The notes beneath the pieces were generated by a model. It was not told where the DNA came from. It did no database searches and saw nothing but the letters and a program-made list of their open reading frames with translations. From Bordetella genomosp. 11 (GTDB taxonomy: Bacteria; Pseudomonadota; Gammaproteobacteria; Burkholderiales; Burkholderiaceae_B), in assembly GCF_002261215.1 (NCBI RefSeq), contig NZ_NEVS01000004.1:806001-870000 (forward strand): a stretch of 64,000 bases of DNA. Direction: 5' to 3'. A program made the translations under genes and the position numbers. Below are positions 48,999 through 58,363 of the stretch, one piece after another; within the stretch, counting starts at the first letter, position 1, and each line of letters begins with the position of its first letter.

Positions 48999-50201
48999 AT
49001 GGTTGCCGAAGACGACAACATCCAGGATGCCGGCGTGCAGGCGCTGTGCGCGCGCGTCGACCGCTTCGTCGATGAAGTGGCCATTCCGGCGGAGTCCCCG
49101 GCCATCGCGCGCGATGTCGCGCAGCTGGACCGCCGGGTCACGGCCTTGCGCCAGCAGGCGCGCGCGGCGGGCCTGTACGCGCCGCAGCTGCCGCCGGAAT
49201 GGGGCGGCCTGGGCTTGGGATGGCGGGCATTGGCACGGGTGCTGGAGTCCGCAGGCCGAAGTTTTCTGGGGCCCGCGGCATTGAACTGCGCGGCGCCCGA
49301 CCAGCCCAATATGCTGACATTGCTGCGCCTGGGGACCCCGGCGCAACAGGCTCGCTACCTGGCGCCGCTGACCCGTGGCGAGCGGCGCGCCTGCTTCGCG
49401 ATGACGGAGCCTCCGCCCGGCGCGGGCTCCGATCCCGCCATGCTGCGCACGCGCGCCGAGCGGCATGCCGGCAAATGGGTGCTGAACGGCCACAAGATGT
49501 TCATCAGCGGCGGCGTCGGCGCCGATTTCGCGCTGGTGCTGGCCATGACGGACGCCGGTGCCACGCTCTTTCTGGTGGACGCGGACAATCCCGGCTACGA
49601 GGTCGTGCGCGACATCGGCATGGTCACGGTCTACCAGATCGGCGGCCATGCCGAAATCCGCCTGCGCGATTGCGTGGTCGATGACAGCGCCGTCGTCGGC
49701 GAACCGGGACTAGGCATGGCGCACGCCCAGTTGCGCCTGGAACCGGCGCGGCTGCTCCATTGCATGCGCTACATCGGCCGCGCCCGCCGTGCGTTGGAAA
49801 CCGCGCAGGCGCACGTATTGCATCGGGAGTCCTTCGGCGCGCGGCTGGCCGACCTGCAGCAGATACAAGCGATGGTGGCCGATTCGCATATCGACCTGCA
49901 TGCCAGCCGGCTGCTGACGCTGGATTGCGCGGCGCGCATGGACCTGGGACAGCCGGTCAAGGAGAGCAGCGCCATGGCCAAGGTTTTCGTGTCGGAAGCC
50001 GTGGGCCGGGTGGCCGACCGTGCCGTGCAGATGATGGGCGCACTCGGCGTATCCGACGATACCCCCGTCGGCCAGATCTGGCAGGAGCTGCGCGCGTTTC
50101 GCATCTACGACGGCGCCAATGAGTTGCACCGCGCGACGCTGGCGCGCCGCCTGCTGTCCCGGCATCGTGCCGCACGAGAGAACGCCCATGACGATCAATG
50201 A
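48999..50201 (+). CDS. Acyl-CoA dehydrogenase (FAD), second of operon
   Basis: A 400-residue dehydrogenase of the ACAD family, only distantly similar to the one at 46655. Blocks: YAPQLPPEWGGLGLGWRALARVL, FAMTEPPPGAGSDPAMLRTRAERHAGKWVLNGHKMFISGG, SFGARLADLQQIQAMVADSHID, and IYDGANELHRATLARRL. The DGANELH motif replaces the usual EGTxEI, as in the ACAD10/11-like clade, so the catalytic base may be elsewhere and the substrate may differ (branched or 4-hydroxy-acyl). Start has AAGGAG upstream. Its last 14 bp overlap the reductase start. Confidence 0.9.
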   Translation: MVAEDDNIQDAGVQALCARVDRFVDEVAIPAESPAIARDVAQLDRRVTALRQQARAAGLYAPQLPPEWGGLGLGWRALARVLESAGRSFLGPAALNCAAPDQPNMLTLLRLGTPAQQARYLAPLTRGERRACFAMTEPPPGAGSDPAMLRTRAERHAGKWVLNGHKMFISGGVGADFALVLAMTDAGATLFLVDADNPGYEVVRDIGMVTVYQIGGHAEIRLRDCVVDDSAVVGEPGLGMAHAQLRLEPARLLHCMRYIGRARRALETAQAHVLHRESFGARLADLQQIQAMVADSHIDLHASRLLTLDCAARMDLGQPVKESSAMAKVFVSEAVGRVADRAVQMMGALGVSDDTPVGQIWQELRAFRIYDGANELHRATLARRLLSRHRAARENAHDDQ

Positions 50202-51183
50202 ATTCCCGGCCTACCGGCTGCATGCCGGCGTGGACGGCGGGCGGCCGGAGGGCCGCGTCGAACAGATCAGGGTCGAGGACCTGTCGCCCGGCGACACCCT
50301 GGTGAAAGTGGCCTACGCGGGCCTGAACTACAAGGACGCGCTGGCCATGGCCGGCATCGGCCGCATCGTTCGCGACTATCCGCGTATCGGTGGAATCGAC
50401 CTGAGCGGCACGGTGGTGCATTCGGCGGACCCCGGCCTGCGGCCCGGCCAGGAAGTGGCCGTGCATGGCTTCGGCATCGGCGTGGACCACGACGGCGGCT
50501 ACGCCCACTACGCGCGGGTGCGCCACGAGTGGGTCATGCCCCTGCCGGAGGGCATCGGCCTGCGCGAAGCCGCGGCAATCGGCGCGGCCGGCTATTCCGC
50601 CGCCTTGTCGCTGCACTGGATGGAGCATTGCGGACTGGCCCCGGATCGAGGGCCGGTGCTGGTCACGGGCGCCACCGGCGGCGTGGCCGGCGTCGCCATC
50701 GACATACTCGACGGGCGCGGATACACGGTGTGCGCGATGAGCGGAAAACCCGCCGCGCACGATTATCTGCGCGGGATCGGCGCTCATGTTGTGGAAGCGC
50801 CGCCCGACCTGGCCGGCGCCAGCCGTCCCCTGGCGAGCGCGCGCTGGGCCGGCGTGATCGATTCGGTGGGCGGCGCCATGCTGGCGCACGCGTTGGCCGC
50901 GGTGAAGCCCGAAGGCGTGGTGGCGGCATTGGGTAACGCCGGCGGCGGCGAACTGCCGACCACCGTCATGCCCTTCATCCTGCGCGGGGTCAAGCTGCTC
51001 GGTATCAATGCCAACAGTCCCATGCCGCTGCGCCGCGAGGTATGGGGCAAGCTGGCGCGCGAATACCGGCCGCGGCATAGCGACCGCATGGCACGGGTCA
51101 TCGACCTGCCGCAGCTTCCCGCGACACTGCAATCCCTGCTCGATCGGGGCCATATCGGCCGCACGGTCGTGCGCTTTTCCTGA
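50188..51183 (+). CDS. YhdH/AcuI-type zinc-free alcohol dehydrogenase-like reductase
   Basis: A 331-residue medium-chain reductase. GroES-like N-terminus with AYAGLNYKDALAMAGIGRIVRDYPRIGGIDLSGTV, then the Rossmann part VLVTGATGGVAGVAIDIL. The zinc-ligand Cys residues of alcohol dehydrogenases are absent. The AYAGLNYKD and YPRIGGIDLSGTV segments are the acrylyl-CoA reductase (YhdH/AcuI) signature, so reduction of an enoyl- or acrylyl-CoA with NADPH is the family reaction. ATG at 50188 lies in the end of the second dehydrogenase, ensuring coupling. It would remove a toxic unsaturated CoA ester made by its neighbours. Confidence 0.85.
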   Translation: MTINEFPAYRLHAGVDGGRPEGRVEQIRVEDLSPGDTLVKVAYAGLNYKDALAMAGIGRIVRDYPRIGGIDLSGTVVHSADPGLRPGQEVAVHGFGIGVDHDGGYAHYARVRHEWVMPLPEGIGLREAAAIGAAGYSAALSLHWMEHCGLAPDRGPVLVTGATGGVAGVAIDILDGRGYTVCAMSGKPAAHDYLRGIGAHVVEAPPDLAGASRPLASARWAGVIDSVGGAMLAHALAAVKPEGVVAALGNAGGGELPTTVMPFILRGVKLLGINANSPMPLRREVWGKLAREYRPRHSDRMARVIDLPQLPATLQSLLDRGHIGRTVVRFS

Positions 51184-51264
51184 TCGCCGTCCATAGCGCG
51201 GTCGGGCATCTGCCCGCCGCCTGTTGGCGTCGCTTTCGGGCTTACTACGCTTCGAGCACACACC

Positions 51265-53379
51265 ATGTCCGCAAATTCCGAATCCTCGCTATCGCGCCTG
51301 TTCCATCCGCGCAGCATCGCCGTCGTGGGCGCATCGGCCACGCCGGGGAAGATAGGCGCCATGCCGATTACGCTGCTGCGCCAGCATGGCTACGACGGCG
51401 GGATCATCCCCATCAATCCGCGCGCGGACACCGTGCAGGGCCTGCCGGCCTATCCCGATCTGGCGGCCCTGGACGGCGAAACGGACCTGATCGTGCTTGC
51501 GGTGCCGGCCGAGCACGCGGCCGACGCGCTGGCCCACGCACGCCCCGGCCAGGCGGCGGGCGCCGTCGTCTTTACATCCGGGTTTGCGGAGGCGGGCGAG
51601 CCGGGCAGGGCGGCGCAGCAGCGCCTGGTGGACGTGGCCCGTTCCCTCGGCATCCGGCTGCTGGGGCCCAACTGCCTGGGCTTCATGAATGTGCGCGACC
51701 GCGTGTATGCGACGTTCACGCCTGCCGCGGCACGCGATGCCGCGCGCGAAGGCGGTATCGGCATGGTGTCCCAGAGCGGCGCCTTCGGCGCCTACGCCTA
51801 CAGCATGGCGCAGGCGCGCGGCCTGGGCCTGTCGTATTGGATCAGTACCGGCAACGAAGCCGATATCGACGTTGCCGACTGCATCGCCTGGCTGGCAGGG
51901 GACCCGCGTACCCGGGTCATCATGACCTACATGGAAGGGTGCCGCGACGGCGGGAAGCTACGTCGGGCGCTGGACGCGGCGCGGGACGCGGGCAAGCCGG
52001 TGGTCGTGACCAAGATCGGCCGCACCCAGGCCGGCGCGCGGGCGGCGGCCTCGCATACGGCCGCGCTGGCGGGCGACGATGCCGTCTATGACGCGCTTTT
52101 CCGTCAGCATGGGGCACTGCGCGCGCGCACCATCGAGGAGTTCTTCAACCTGGGCTACGCGTTGGATACCCTGCGCCACTACCCGCGCGGCAAGCGGCTG
52201 GCGATCCTTTCCATTTCGGGCGGTGTGGGTGCCTTGATGGCGGACGAGGCCAGCGATGCCGGCCTGGGGTTGCCCGAGCCCGCACCCGCGGCCCAGGCCA
52301 GACTGCTGCAGCATGTGCCGTTCGCCAGCGCGCGCAATCCCATCGACGTTACCGGGCAGGCCGTGACCGAGCCGGGCCTGCTTTGGGCGACGGCCCAGGA
52401 CGTCCTGGGCGATGGACAGTATGACGCCGTGGCGGTGTTCCTGGCGGCGGCCGGGTCGTCGCCCGCGCTTTGGCCCACCTTCGAGGCATTCGCGCAGGGG
52501 CTGCGCGACAAATTTCCTGAGGTGCCTGCCGCCATCTGCGCGCTGTTCCCGGTGGAACGGCAACGGCAGCTGGAGCAGCAGGGTTGCCTGGTGTTCGCGG
52601 ATCCCAGCGCGGCCATCCGTACCCTGGGCGTCATCGCATCCGCTTTCGCGGATACGCTGTCCGCCCACCCGGCGCCGGAGGCACTCGATGATGCCGTTGC
52701 CACGCTGGACCTGCCCGCGGGGGGATGCAACGAGGTGCAGGCCATGGATATCCTGCGGCAGGCCGGTATTCCGGCGCCCGCCTTGGCTTTGGTGGGCAGC
52801 GCCGACCAGGCCGTGGCCGCCGCCGCGGCCTTGCAAGGCCCGGCCGTGCTGAAGATCGTCTCGCCCGACATCGCCCATAAGAGCGACGTCGGCGGCGTGA
52901 AGGTCGGTGTCGCGGGGGAACCGGCCGTGCGCGATGCCTATGCCGGCATCCTGGCCGCCGTGCGCGGCCGGCGGCCCGACGCGCGCATCGACGGCGTGCT
53001 CGTCGCGCCGCTGCTGCGCGGCGGAGTGGAATGCATCGCCGGCGCGCACCTGGACCCGGTTTTCGGCCCCGTGGTCATGTTCGGCTTGGGCGGGGTATTC
53101 GTGGAGGTGCTGAAGGACGTCAGTTTCCGGCTGGCCCCGTTCGGCCGCGACCAGGCGCTGGGGATGATCCGGGAGATCCGCGGCTACACGCTGCTTCAAG
53201 GGGCGCGCGGCGAGCCGCCTTGCGATATCGACGCCATCGCGGATGTCCTGGTGGCGCTATCGCGCTTCGCGTACCGGCATCGCGCATCCATCGGGTCGGT
53301 CGAGATCAATCCTTTGCTGGCACGCCCGCGCGGCCAGGGGGTGGTTGCCCTGGACGCGGTCATCGCGCCGCGTCCCTGA
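51265..53379 (+). CDS. NDP-forming acyl-CoA synthetase (acetate-CoA ligase family)
   Basis: A 704-residue ADP/GDP-forming acyl-CoA synthetase. Order: CoA-binding domain with FHPRSIAVVGASATPGKIG, succinyl-CoA-synthetase-like flavodoxin domains with LGPNCLGFMN, GMVSQSGAFGAYAY, and SISGGVGALMADEASDAGL, and a C-terminal ATP-grasp half (AGIPAPALALVGSADQAV, VLKIVSPDIAHKSDVGGVKVG, EINPLLARPRGQGVVALDA). The catalytic His loop lies in the HKSDVGGV part. It activates a carboxylic acid to its CoA ester (family reaction reversible). Last gene of the acyl-CoA operon, 81 bp after the reductase. Confidence 0.9.
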   Translation: MSANSESSLSRLFHPRSIAVVGASATPGKIGAMPITLLRQHGYDGGIIPINPRADTVQGLPAYPDLAALDGETDLIVLAVPAEHAADALAHARPGQAAGAVVFTSGFAEAGEPGRAAQQRLVDVARSLGIRLLGPNCLGFMNVRDRVYATFTPAAARDAAREGGIGMVSQSGAFGAYAYSMAQARGLGLSYWISTGNEADIDVADCIAWLAGDPRTRVIMTYMEGCRDGGKLRRALDAARDAGKPVVVTKIGRTQAGARAAASHTAALAGDDAVYDALFRQHGALRARTIEEFFNLGYALDTLRHYPRGKRLAILSISGGVGALMADEASDAGLGLPEPAPAAQARLLQHVPFASARNPIDVTGQAVTEPGLLWATAQDVLGDGQYDAVAVFLAAAGSSPALWPTFEAFAQGLRDKFPEVPAAICALFPVERQRQLEQQGCLVFADPSAAIRTLGVIASAFADTLSAHPAPEALDDAVATLDLPAGGCNEVQAMDILRQAGIPAPALALVGSADQAVAAAAALQGPAVLKIVSPDIAHKSDVGGVKVGVAGEPAVRDAYAGILAAVRGRRPDARIDGVLVAPLLRGGVECIAGAHLDPVFGPVVMFGLGGVFVEVLKDVSFRLAPFGRDQALGMIREIRGYTLLQGARGEPPCDIDAIADVLVALSRFAYRHRASIGSVEINPLLARPRGQGVVALDAVIAPRP

Positions 53380-53504
53380 CGTGATGCCGCACCCGAACGG
53401 GCGGGAATAGGGGCGACATACCGGTTTGATTTGCGTCAAACCCCCGGCGAAAGATCGGCAGTCTGATAAGCACGGTGGCCGCCTTCGCTCGCGGGAGATG
53501 GCAG

Positions 53505-54779
53505 ATGCTGATCATCGCGGTATTTATCTCGACGGTCTTTTTCTACAGCCTGGTGTCGCGGCGACTGGAGCGGACCGTTTTGACCGCGCCCATTGTGTTC
53601 ACCGCGGTCGGCGCGCTGATGTCCGCTTCGCATGAAGCCGTGGCCGAACTGGCGCTCGATCGCAAGGATCTGCTGCTCATTGCGGAGCTCGGCCTGGTGA
53701 TGACCCTCTTCAGCGACGCGTCGCGGGTCAGCCCGCGCATGTTGAAGGGCGACACCAATCTGCCCGTGCGGCTGCTGAGCACCGGCATGCTGCTGACTAT
53801 CGCCTTGGGCGTACTGCTGGCGATGGTGGTGTTCCGGACCCTGAGCTGGTGGGAGGCGGGCATCCTGGCCGCTATCCTGGCGCCGACCGACGCCGGGCTG
53901 GGACAGGTCATCGTGAACAGTACCCAGGTGCCGCAACGGATCCGGCAGGCCTTGAACGTGGAAGCGGGCCTGAACGACGGGCTTTCGGTTCCTTTCCTGA
54001 TGTTTTTCATCGCACTGGCCGAAGCGACGGAGACGAGCCAGGGGGGCGGGGTGCTGACGCGCTTCCTGATCGAGCAGCTCGGCTACGGGACACTGGTCGG
54101 ACTCGGCGTCGGATTGCTGGGCGGCTGGGCACTGGGGGTGGCGCAACGCAAGGCGTGGATGGCGGAGAACATCGCGCAGCTGGGCGTTATGGCGTTGCCG
54201 CTGGGGTGCGTCGTGGCGTCCGAGGCCAGTGGCGCGAGCATGTTCATCGCGGCCTTCGTGGCTGGCCTGGCGACGCAACGGGGCTTCGGCGATGTGGGCC
54301 GGCACAGCGTCGAATTCGCCGAGGACTGGGGACAATTCCTGAACTACTTCGTGTTCTTCATGTTCGGCCTGTTCGTTGCCGGTGTCTGGACGCAATTCGA
54401 TGCCGCCATCGTGGCCTATGCGGTGCTGAGCCTGACGCTGATCCGCATGGTGCCGGTGGCGATCGCGCTGCGGGGCACGCGCATGAGCCGGTCGACCGTC
54501 CTGTTCATGGGATGGTTCGGTCCAAGAGGATTGGCGTCGATCGTCCTTGGACTGGTCTACCTGGATGGGGCCACCCATCTTCCCGGCGAGCAGACGATCA
54601 AGCTGACGGCCATGGCGACGGTTCTGCTCAGCATCGTTGCTCATGGCCTGACGGCACTGCCTGGCATCGCTCGGTACGCGAAGGCGATCGGCGCCTTGGA
54701 TGGTTCCGCGCCGGAGCATCAACGCGAGATCGAGGATGTCGATACATCCCGGCCGACGCACGGTGCCGTCCGTCCATGA
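53505..54779 (+). CDS. CPA1-type Na+(K+)/H+ antiporter
   Basis: A 424-residue transporter with about 12 membrane segments. Family marks: ILAAILAPTDAGLGQVIVNS (PTD unwound helix) and NVEAGLNDGLSVPFLMFFIALAEA with the ND ion-binding pair, as in electroneutral CPA1 exchangers. No C-terminal TrkA or cyclic-nucleotide domain. ATG at 53505 has GGGAGATGGCAG upstream; a GTG at 53475 would add ten hydrophilic residues and is less likely. Converges with the ABC transporter operon. Probably pH or sodium homeostasis. Confidence 0.85.
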   Translation: MLIIAVFISTVFFYSLVSRRLERTVLTAPIVFTAVGALMSASHEAVAELALDRKDLLLIAELGLVMTLFSDASRVSPRMLKGDTNLPVRLLSTGMLLTIALGVLLAMVVFRTLSWWEAGILAAILAPTDAGLGQVIVNSTQVPQRIRQALNVEAGLNDGLSVPFLMFFIALAEATETSQGGGVLTRFLIEQLGYGTLVGLGVGLLGGWALGVAQRKAWMAENIAQLGVMALPLGCVVASEASGASMFIAAFVAGLATQRGFGDVGRHSVEFAEDWGQFLNYFVFFMFGLFVAGVWTQFDAAIVAYAVLSLTLIRMVPVAIALRGTRMSRSTVLFMGWFGPRGLASIVLGLVYLDGATHLPGEQTIKLTAMATVLLSIVAHGLTALPGIARYAKAIGALDGSAPEHQREIEDVDTSRPTHGAVRP

Positions 54780-54839
54780 CCGGGCCTGCGTTGGACTTCG
54801 CCTCGTCGCACGCGCGCGATGGTGCGAATGGCCAGGGTG

Positions 54840-56327
54840 TCAGACCGTGCCGGAACCCGTGATTTCCCCTTTTTCAAGCACGTATTGCCGGTCCGCGACC
54901 ATTTCGGCGAAGCGCTGGTTCTGTTCGGACAGAAGCACGCTGGCGCCTTGCTGCTTCAGCTCGATGATCGCCCGCGCCATTTGTTCGACGATCAAGGGGG
55001 CGACGCCTTCCGAGGGTTCGTCCAGCAGCACCAGATAGGGATTGCCCATCAAGGTGCGCGCGACGGTCAGCATCTGCTGCTCGCCGCCGCTCATGCGGCC
55101 TCCCGGGCGATTCTGCATGGCGCGCAGGTTGGGGAACAAGGCATAGAGCCGGTCGGTGGTCCACGCCGGGGCGGGCCCGCCATCGGGCCACGCTCTTGGC
55201 GCTTGCCGGCCGACTTCCAGGTTTTCCTGCACCGTCAGGTCCGCGAAAATCCGCCTGTCCTCCGGGACGAACCCAAGGCCGGCCCTGGCGATCTGATGCG
55301 GAGCCTTGCGCGAGATGTCCCGGTCCATGAACTCCACCTGGCCGCGGCGTTTTTCCAGCAAGCCGACGATGGCTTTCAACGTCGTGGATTTGCCCGCGCC
55401 ATTGCGGCCCATCAGGGCGACGACTTCGCCACGGCGGACTTCCAGGTTGATGTCGTACAGGATGTGGGCGGCGCCATACCAGGCGTTCAGGTCCCGCACG
55501 CGAAGCAGCGCTTCGGGTTGCGTGGCGGGTTGCGGTTCGATGGATGGCTGTTCTTCGGCGGGCGGACGATGTTCGCGCTCGAAGGTCGCCCCCGAGCCAA
55601 AGTACACCTCTCGTACCTTCGGATCCGCCCGCACTTCGGCGGCGCTGCCCTCGGCGATCGCTTTGCCGCGCGCCAGCACGATGATGCGATCGGCGTGCGC
55701 GAAGACAACGTCCATGCTGTGTTCGGTGAACAGGACGGCCATGCCGCGTTCGACGACCAGCCGCTTGGTCAGGGACATCAGGGCGTTGCGCTCGGTCGCC
55801 GCCATGCCCGCCGTGGGTTCGTCCATCAGCAGCAGCTTGGGGTCGTTCGCCAGCGCCATGGCCAGCTCGACGCGCTTGACGTCGCCGTAGGCGAGTTCGC
55901 TGCAAGGACGGTGCGCCTGGTCCGCCATGCCGACCTGCTCCAGCAGGTCCAGCGCCCGCGCGCGGTATTGCGGCGATGCGGGCCTGCATCCCGCGAAAAT
56001 CCGCCGGTGGTGCGATAGCAGCGTCATCTGCACGTTCTCGACCACCGACAGGGACGCGAAGGTTTCGGTGATCTGGAAGGTACGGCCCACACCCAGCCGC
56101 CAGATATCGCGCGGATGCAATCCGGTCAGCGTTTTTCCATCGAGGGTAATGGACCCGGCACTGGGTTCGATCTGTCCGCCGACCATATTGAAGGTCGTGG
56201 ATTTGCCCGCGCCGTTGGGCCCGATCAGCGCCAGCAGTTCGCCGGCCGCGACGTCGAAGTCGATACCGTCGACCGCCGCGATGCCGCCGAAGTGCTTGCT
56301 GAGGTTGCGGACTTGCAGCAGGCTCAC
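54840..56327 (-). CDS. Fused LivG-LivF ATPase of a branched-chain-amino-acid-type ABC importer
   Basis: A 495-residue protein with two ABC ATPase domains in one chain. Domain 1 (~1-255, LivG-like): Walker A GPNGAGKSTTFNMVGG, switch ELAYGDVKRVELAMAL, Walker B LLLMDEPTAGM. Linker ~256-275 rich in Pro/Gln/Glu (PPAEEQPSIEPQPATQPEA). Domain 2 (LivF-like): GRNGAGKSTTLKAIVGL, MSGGEQQMLTVAR, LVLLDEPSEGVAP. GTG start at 56327 overlaps the permease stop (GTGA). The same frame stays open far upstream but that part is the permease gene read out of frame. Normally these are two genes; here a single polypeptide supplies both sites. Energises the fused permease. Confidence 0.9.
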   Translation of the reverse strand: MSLLQVRNLSKHFGGIAAVDGIDFDVAAGELLALIGPNGAGKSTTFNMVGGQIEPSAGSITLDGKTLTGLHPRDIWRLGVGRTFQITETFASLSVVENVQMTLLSHHRRIFAGCRPASPQYRARALDLLEQVGMADQAHRPCSELAYGDVKRVELAMALANDPKLLLMDEPTAGMAATERNALMSLTKRLVVERGMAVLFTEHSMDVVFAHADRIIVLARGKAIAEGSAAEVRADPKVREVYFGSGATFEREHRPPAEEQPSIEPQPATQPEALLRVRDLNAWYGAAHILYDINLEVRRGEVVALMGRNGAGKSTTLKAIVGLLEKRRGQVEFMDRDISRKAPHQIARAGLGFVPEDRRIFADLTVQENLEVGRQAPRAWPDGGPAPAWTTDRLYALFPNLRAMQNRPGGRMSGGEQQMLTVARTLMGNPYLVLLDEPSEGVAPLIVEQMARAIIELKQQGASVLLSEQNQRFAEMVADRQYVLEKGEITGSGTV

Positions 56328-58258
56328 GAGGATCTCCCGATCGCGCCGGCGTTGGATGGCTTCGCGGCCCGGCCACGCGATTGGCGGCGGTCCGCCCATT
56401 GACGGGCGAAGCCGGCGATGCCCTGCGGAAAGACCAGCACCAGCAGCAGGATCACACCCCCGAGCGTGGCGCGCCAGTAATCGGTGGCGCGCATGACGTT
56501 GTCCTGCAGCCAGGTGAAGGCGGCGGCGCCGACCACCGGGCCGGCCAAGGTCTGGATGCCGCCCAGCAGCACCATCACCAGCCCGTCGACCGATTTGCCG
56601 ACGGCCATGACGTCGGGCGCGATGCTGCCCTTGGAAAACGCATACAGCGCGCCCGCCAGTCCCGCGAACAGGCCGGCGACGACGAAAGCGGCCCATTGCA
56701 CGCGGCGCACGTCGATGCCGATGGCGTCGGCGCGCAGGGGGGAATCCCGTCCCGCCCGCATGGCGTAGCCGAAGGGCGAGAACAGCACGCGGCGCAGCAG
56801 CAGGACGCCCGCGACCGCCAGGACCAGCGTCAGGTAGTAATAGGCATAACCGGCCGACAGCCAGGCCGACGGCCACAAGCCGGTGATGCCGTTGGACCCG
56901 CCCGTCACCCCATCCCATTGATAGACCACGGACCAGACGATTTGCGAGAAGGCCAATGTGAGCATGGCCAGATAGACCCCGGACAGCCGCACGCAGAACC
57001 AGCCGAAAACCAGCGCGCCCAGGCCCGCGGCAAGCGGGGAGAGCGCCAGCGCCGCCTCCATGGGCAGCGCCAGGTTCTTCAGCAGCAGGGCCGCGCCATA
57101 TGCCCCCAGGCCGAAATACGCCGCATGGCCGAACGAGTGCATGCCGGCCGGGCCCATGATGAAGTGCAGGCTGGTGGCGAAGAGGGCCGCGGTCAGGATG
57201 TCGGTGAGCAGGATGGTGGCATAGGGGAAACGGTCGCCGGCTAGCGGCAGCAGGACGAGCAGGGCCAGTATCGCCAGGGCGAAGCCGCGCAGCGCGCGCG
57301 ACGATGGCCGTAGCGGGGATTCGATGGCGGCCGCGGCGCGCGCCGTGACGGCGGGACGGCCCAGCAGGCCCCAGGGCCGTATTGCCAGCACGACCGCCAT
57401 GACCAGGAACTCCGCGACCAGGGTCAGCGACGAGAGCGAAATTTCCAGTCCGGCCACGTTGACGGTGCCCAGGGCTATGCACAGGGCCTTGATTTCGGCG
57501 ATCAACAATGCGGCGAGATAAGCACCCGGGATGGAGCCCATGCCGCCGACCACCACGACGACGAAGGCGTCGCCGATGGTGCGCAGGTCCAGCCCCAGGC
57601 TGGCTGGCTCCCGTGGCAATTGCACCGCGCCGCCCAAGCCGGCCAGCGCGGCGCCCAGGGCGAATACGCCGGTGAACAACCATGCCTGATTCACGCCCAG
57701 GGCGCCGAGCATTTCCCGGTCCTGCGTGGCCGCGCGGACCAGCGTGCCCCAGCGGGTGCGCGACAGCAGTAGCCAGAGCAGCAGCAGCACCGCCGGGCCG
57801 ATGGCGATCAGCACCAAACTATAGGTGGGAAATTGCCGGCCCAGTATGTCGACCGCCCCGCCCAGGCCGGGCGCGCGCCGGCCCAGCAGGTCTTCCGGTC
57901 CCCAGAGGGCGAGCGCCGCGTCGCTGATGACCAGCACCAGCGCGAAGGTCGCCAGCAGCTGGAACAGTTCCGGGGCCTGGTAGACGCGCCGCAGCAGCAG
58001 CATTTCGATGGCGGCGCCAAGGACGCCCACCGCCAGGGCCGTCAGCAGGATGCCGCCCCAGTATCCCAGGCCCGTGGCGCCGAAGGTTTCGGTCAGGCTG
58101 TACGCGATATATACGCCCAGCATGTACAGCGACCCATGCGCGAAATTGACGATGCGGGTCACGCCGAATATCAGCGACAGGCCGGCGGCCACCAGGAATA
58201 GGGTAGAGGCTTCGGCCAGGCCGTTGAGCAGCTGGACCAGTAATGCGTTGACGTTCAT
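56324..58258 (-). CDS. Fused LivH-LivM permease of a branched-chain-amino-acid-type ABC importer
   Basis: A 644-residue membrane protein. First half (~1-295) is LivH-like: LLNGLAEASTLFLVAAGLSLIFGVTRIVNFAHGSLYMLGVYIAY and VVVVGGMGSIPGAYLAALLI. Second half (~325-620) is LivM-like: LTDILTAALFATSLHFIMGPAGMHSFGHAAYFGLGAYGAALL, LRADAIGIDVRRVQWAAFVVAGLFAGLAGALYAFSKG and GGIQTLAGPVVGAAAFTWLQDNVM. About 17-18 membrane segments in total. Coupled by GTGA overlap to the fused ATPase gene. Substrate is set by the receptor at 58364; amide, urea or amino-acid-like solutes are typical of this family. Confidence 0.9.
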   Translation of the reverse strand: MNVNALLVQLLNGLAEASTLFLVAAGLSLIFGVTRIVNFAHGSLYMLGVYIAYSLTETFGATGLGYWGGILLTALAVGVLGAAIEMLLLRRVYQAPELFQLLATFALVLVISDAALALWGPEDLLGRRAPGLGGAVDILGRQFPTYSLVLIAIGPAVLLLLWLLLSRTRWGTLVRAATQDREMLGALGVNQAWLFTGVFALGAALAGLGGAVQLPREPASLGLDLRTIGDAFVVVVVGGMGSIPGAYLAALLIAEIKALCIALGTVNVAGLEISLSSLTLVAEFLVMAVVLAIRPWGLLGRPAVTARAAAAIESPLRPSSRALRGFALAILALLVLLPLAGDRFPYATILLTDILTAALFATSLHFIMGPAGMHSFGHAAYFGLGAYGAALLLKNLALPMEAALALSPLAAGLGALVFGWFCVRLSGVYLAMLTLAFSQIVWSVVYQWDGVTGGSNGITGLWPSAWLSAGYAYYYLTLVLAVAGVLLLRRVLFSPFGYAMRAGRDSPLRADAIGIDVRRVQWAAFVVAGLFAGLAGALYAFSKGSIAPDVMAVGKSVDGLVMVLLGGIQTLAGPVVGAAAFTWLQDNVMRATDYWRATLGGVILLLVLVFPQGIAGFARQWADRRQSRGRAAKPSNAGAIGRSS

Positions 58259-58363
58259 CTGGAAAATCCGCGAAGCAGGCGTGACGCGCGCGGGGCATGC
58301 GCCGGTATTGCCTGGGTGGCAATACCGGCGCGCATGTCCGCCGCCTGTCCTTGGCGCGGTCGG

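Noticed and set aside
56328..57683. Upstream extension of the fused ATPase frame
   Set aside because: The extension lies inside the fused permease gene in another frame; the GTG at 56327 overlapping the permease stop is the real start.
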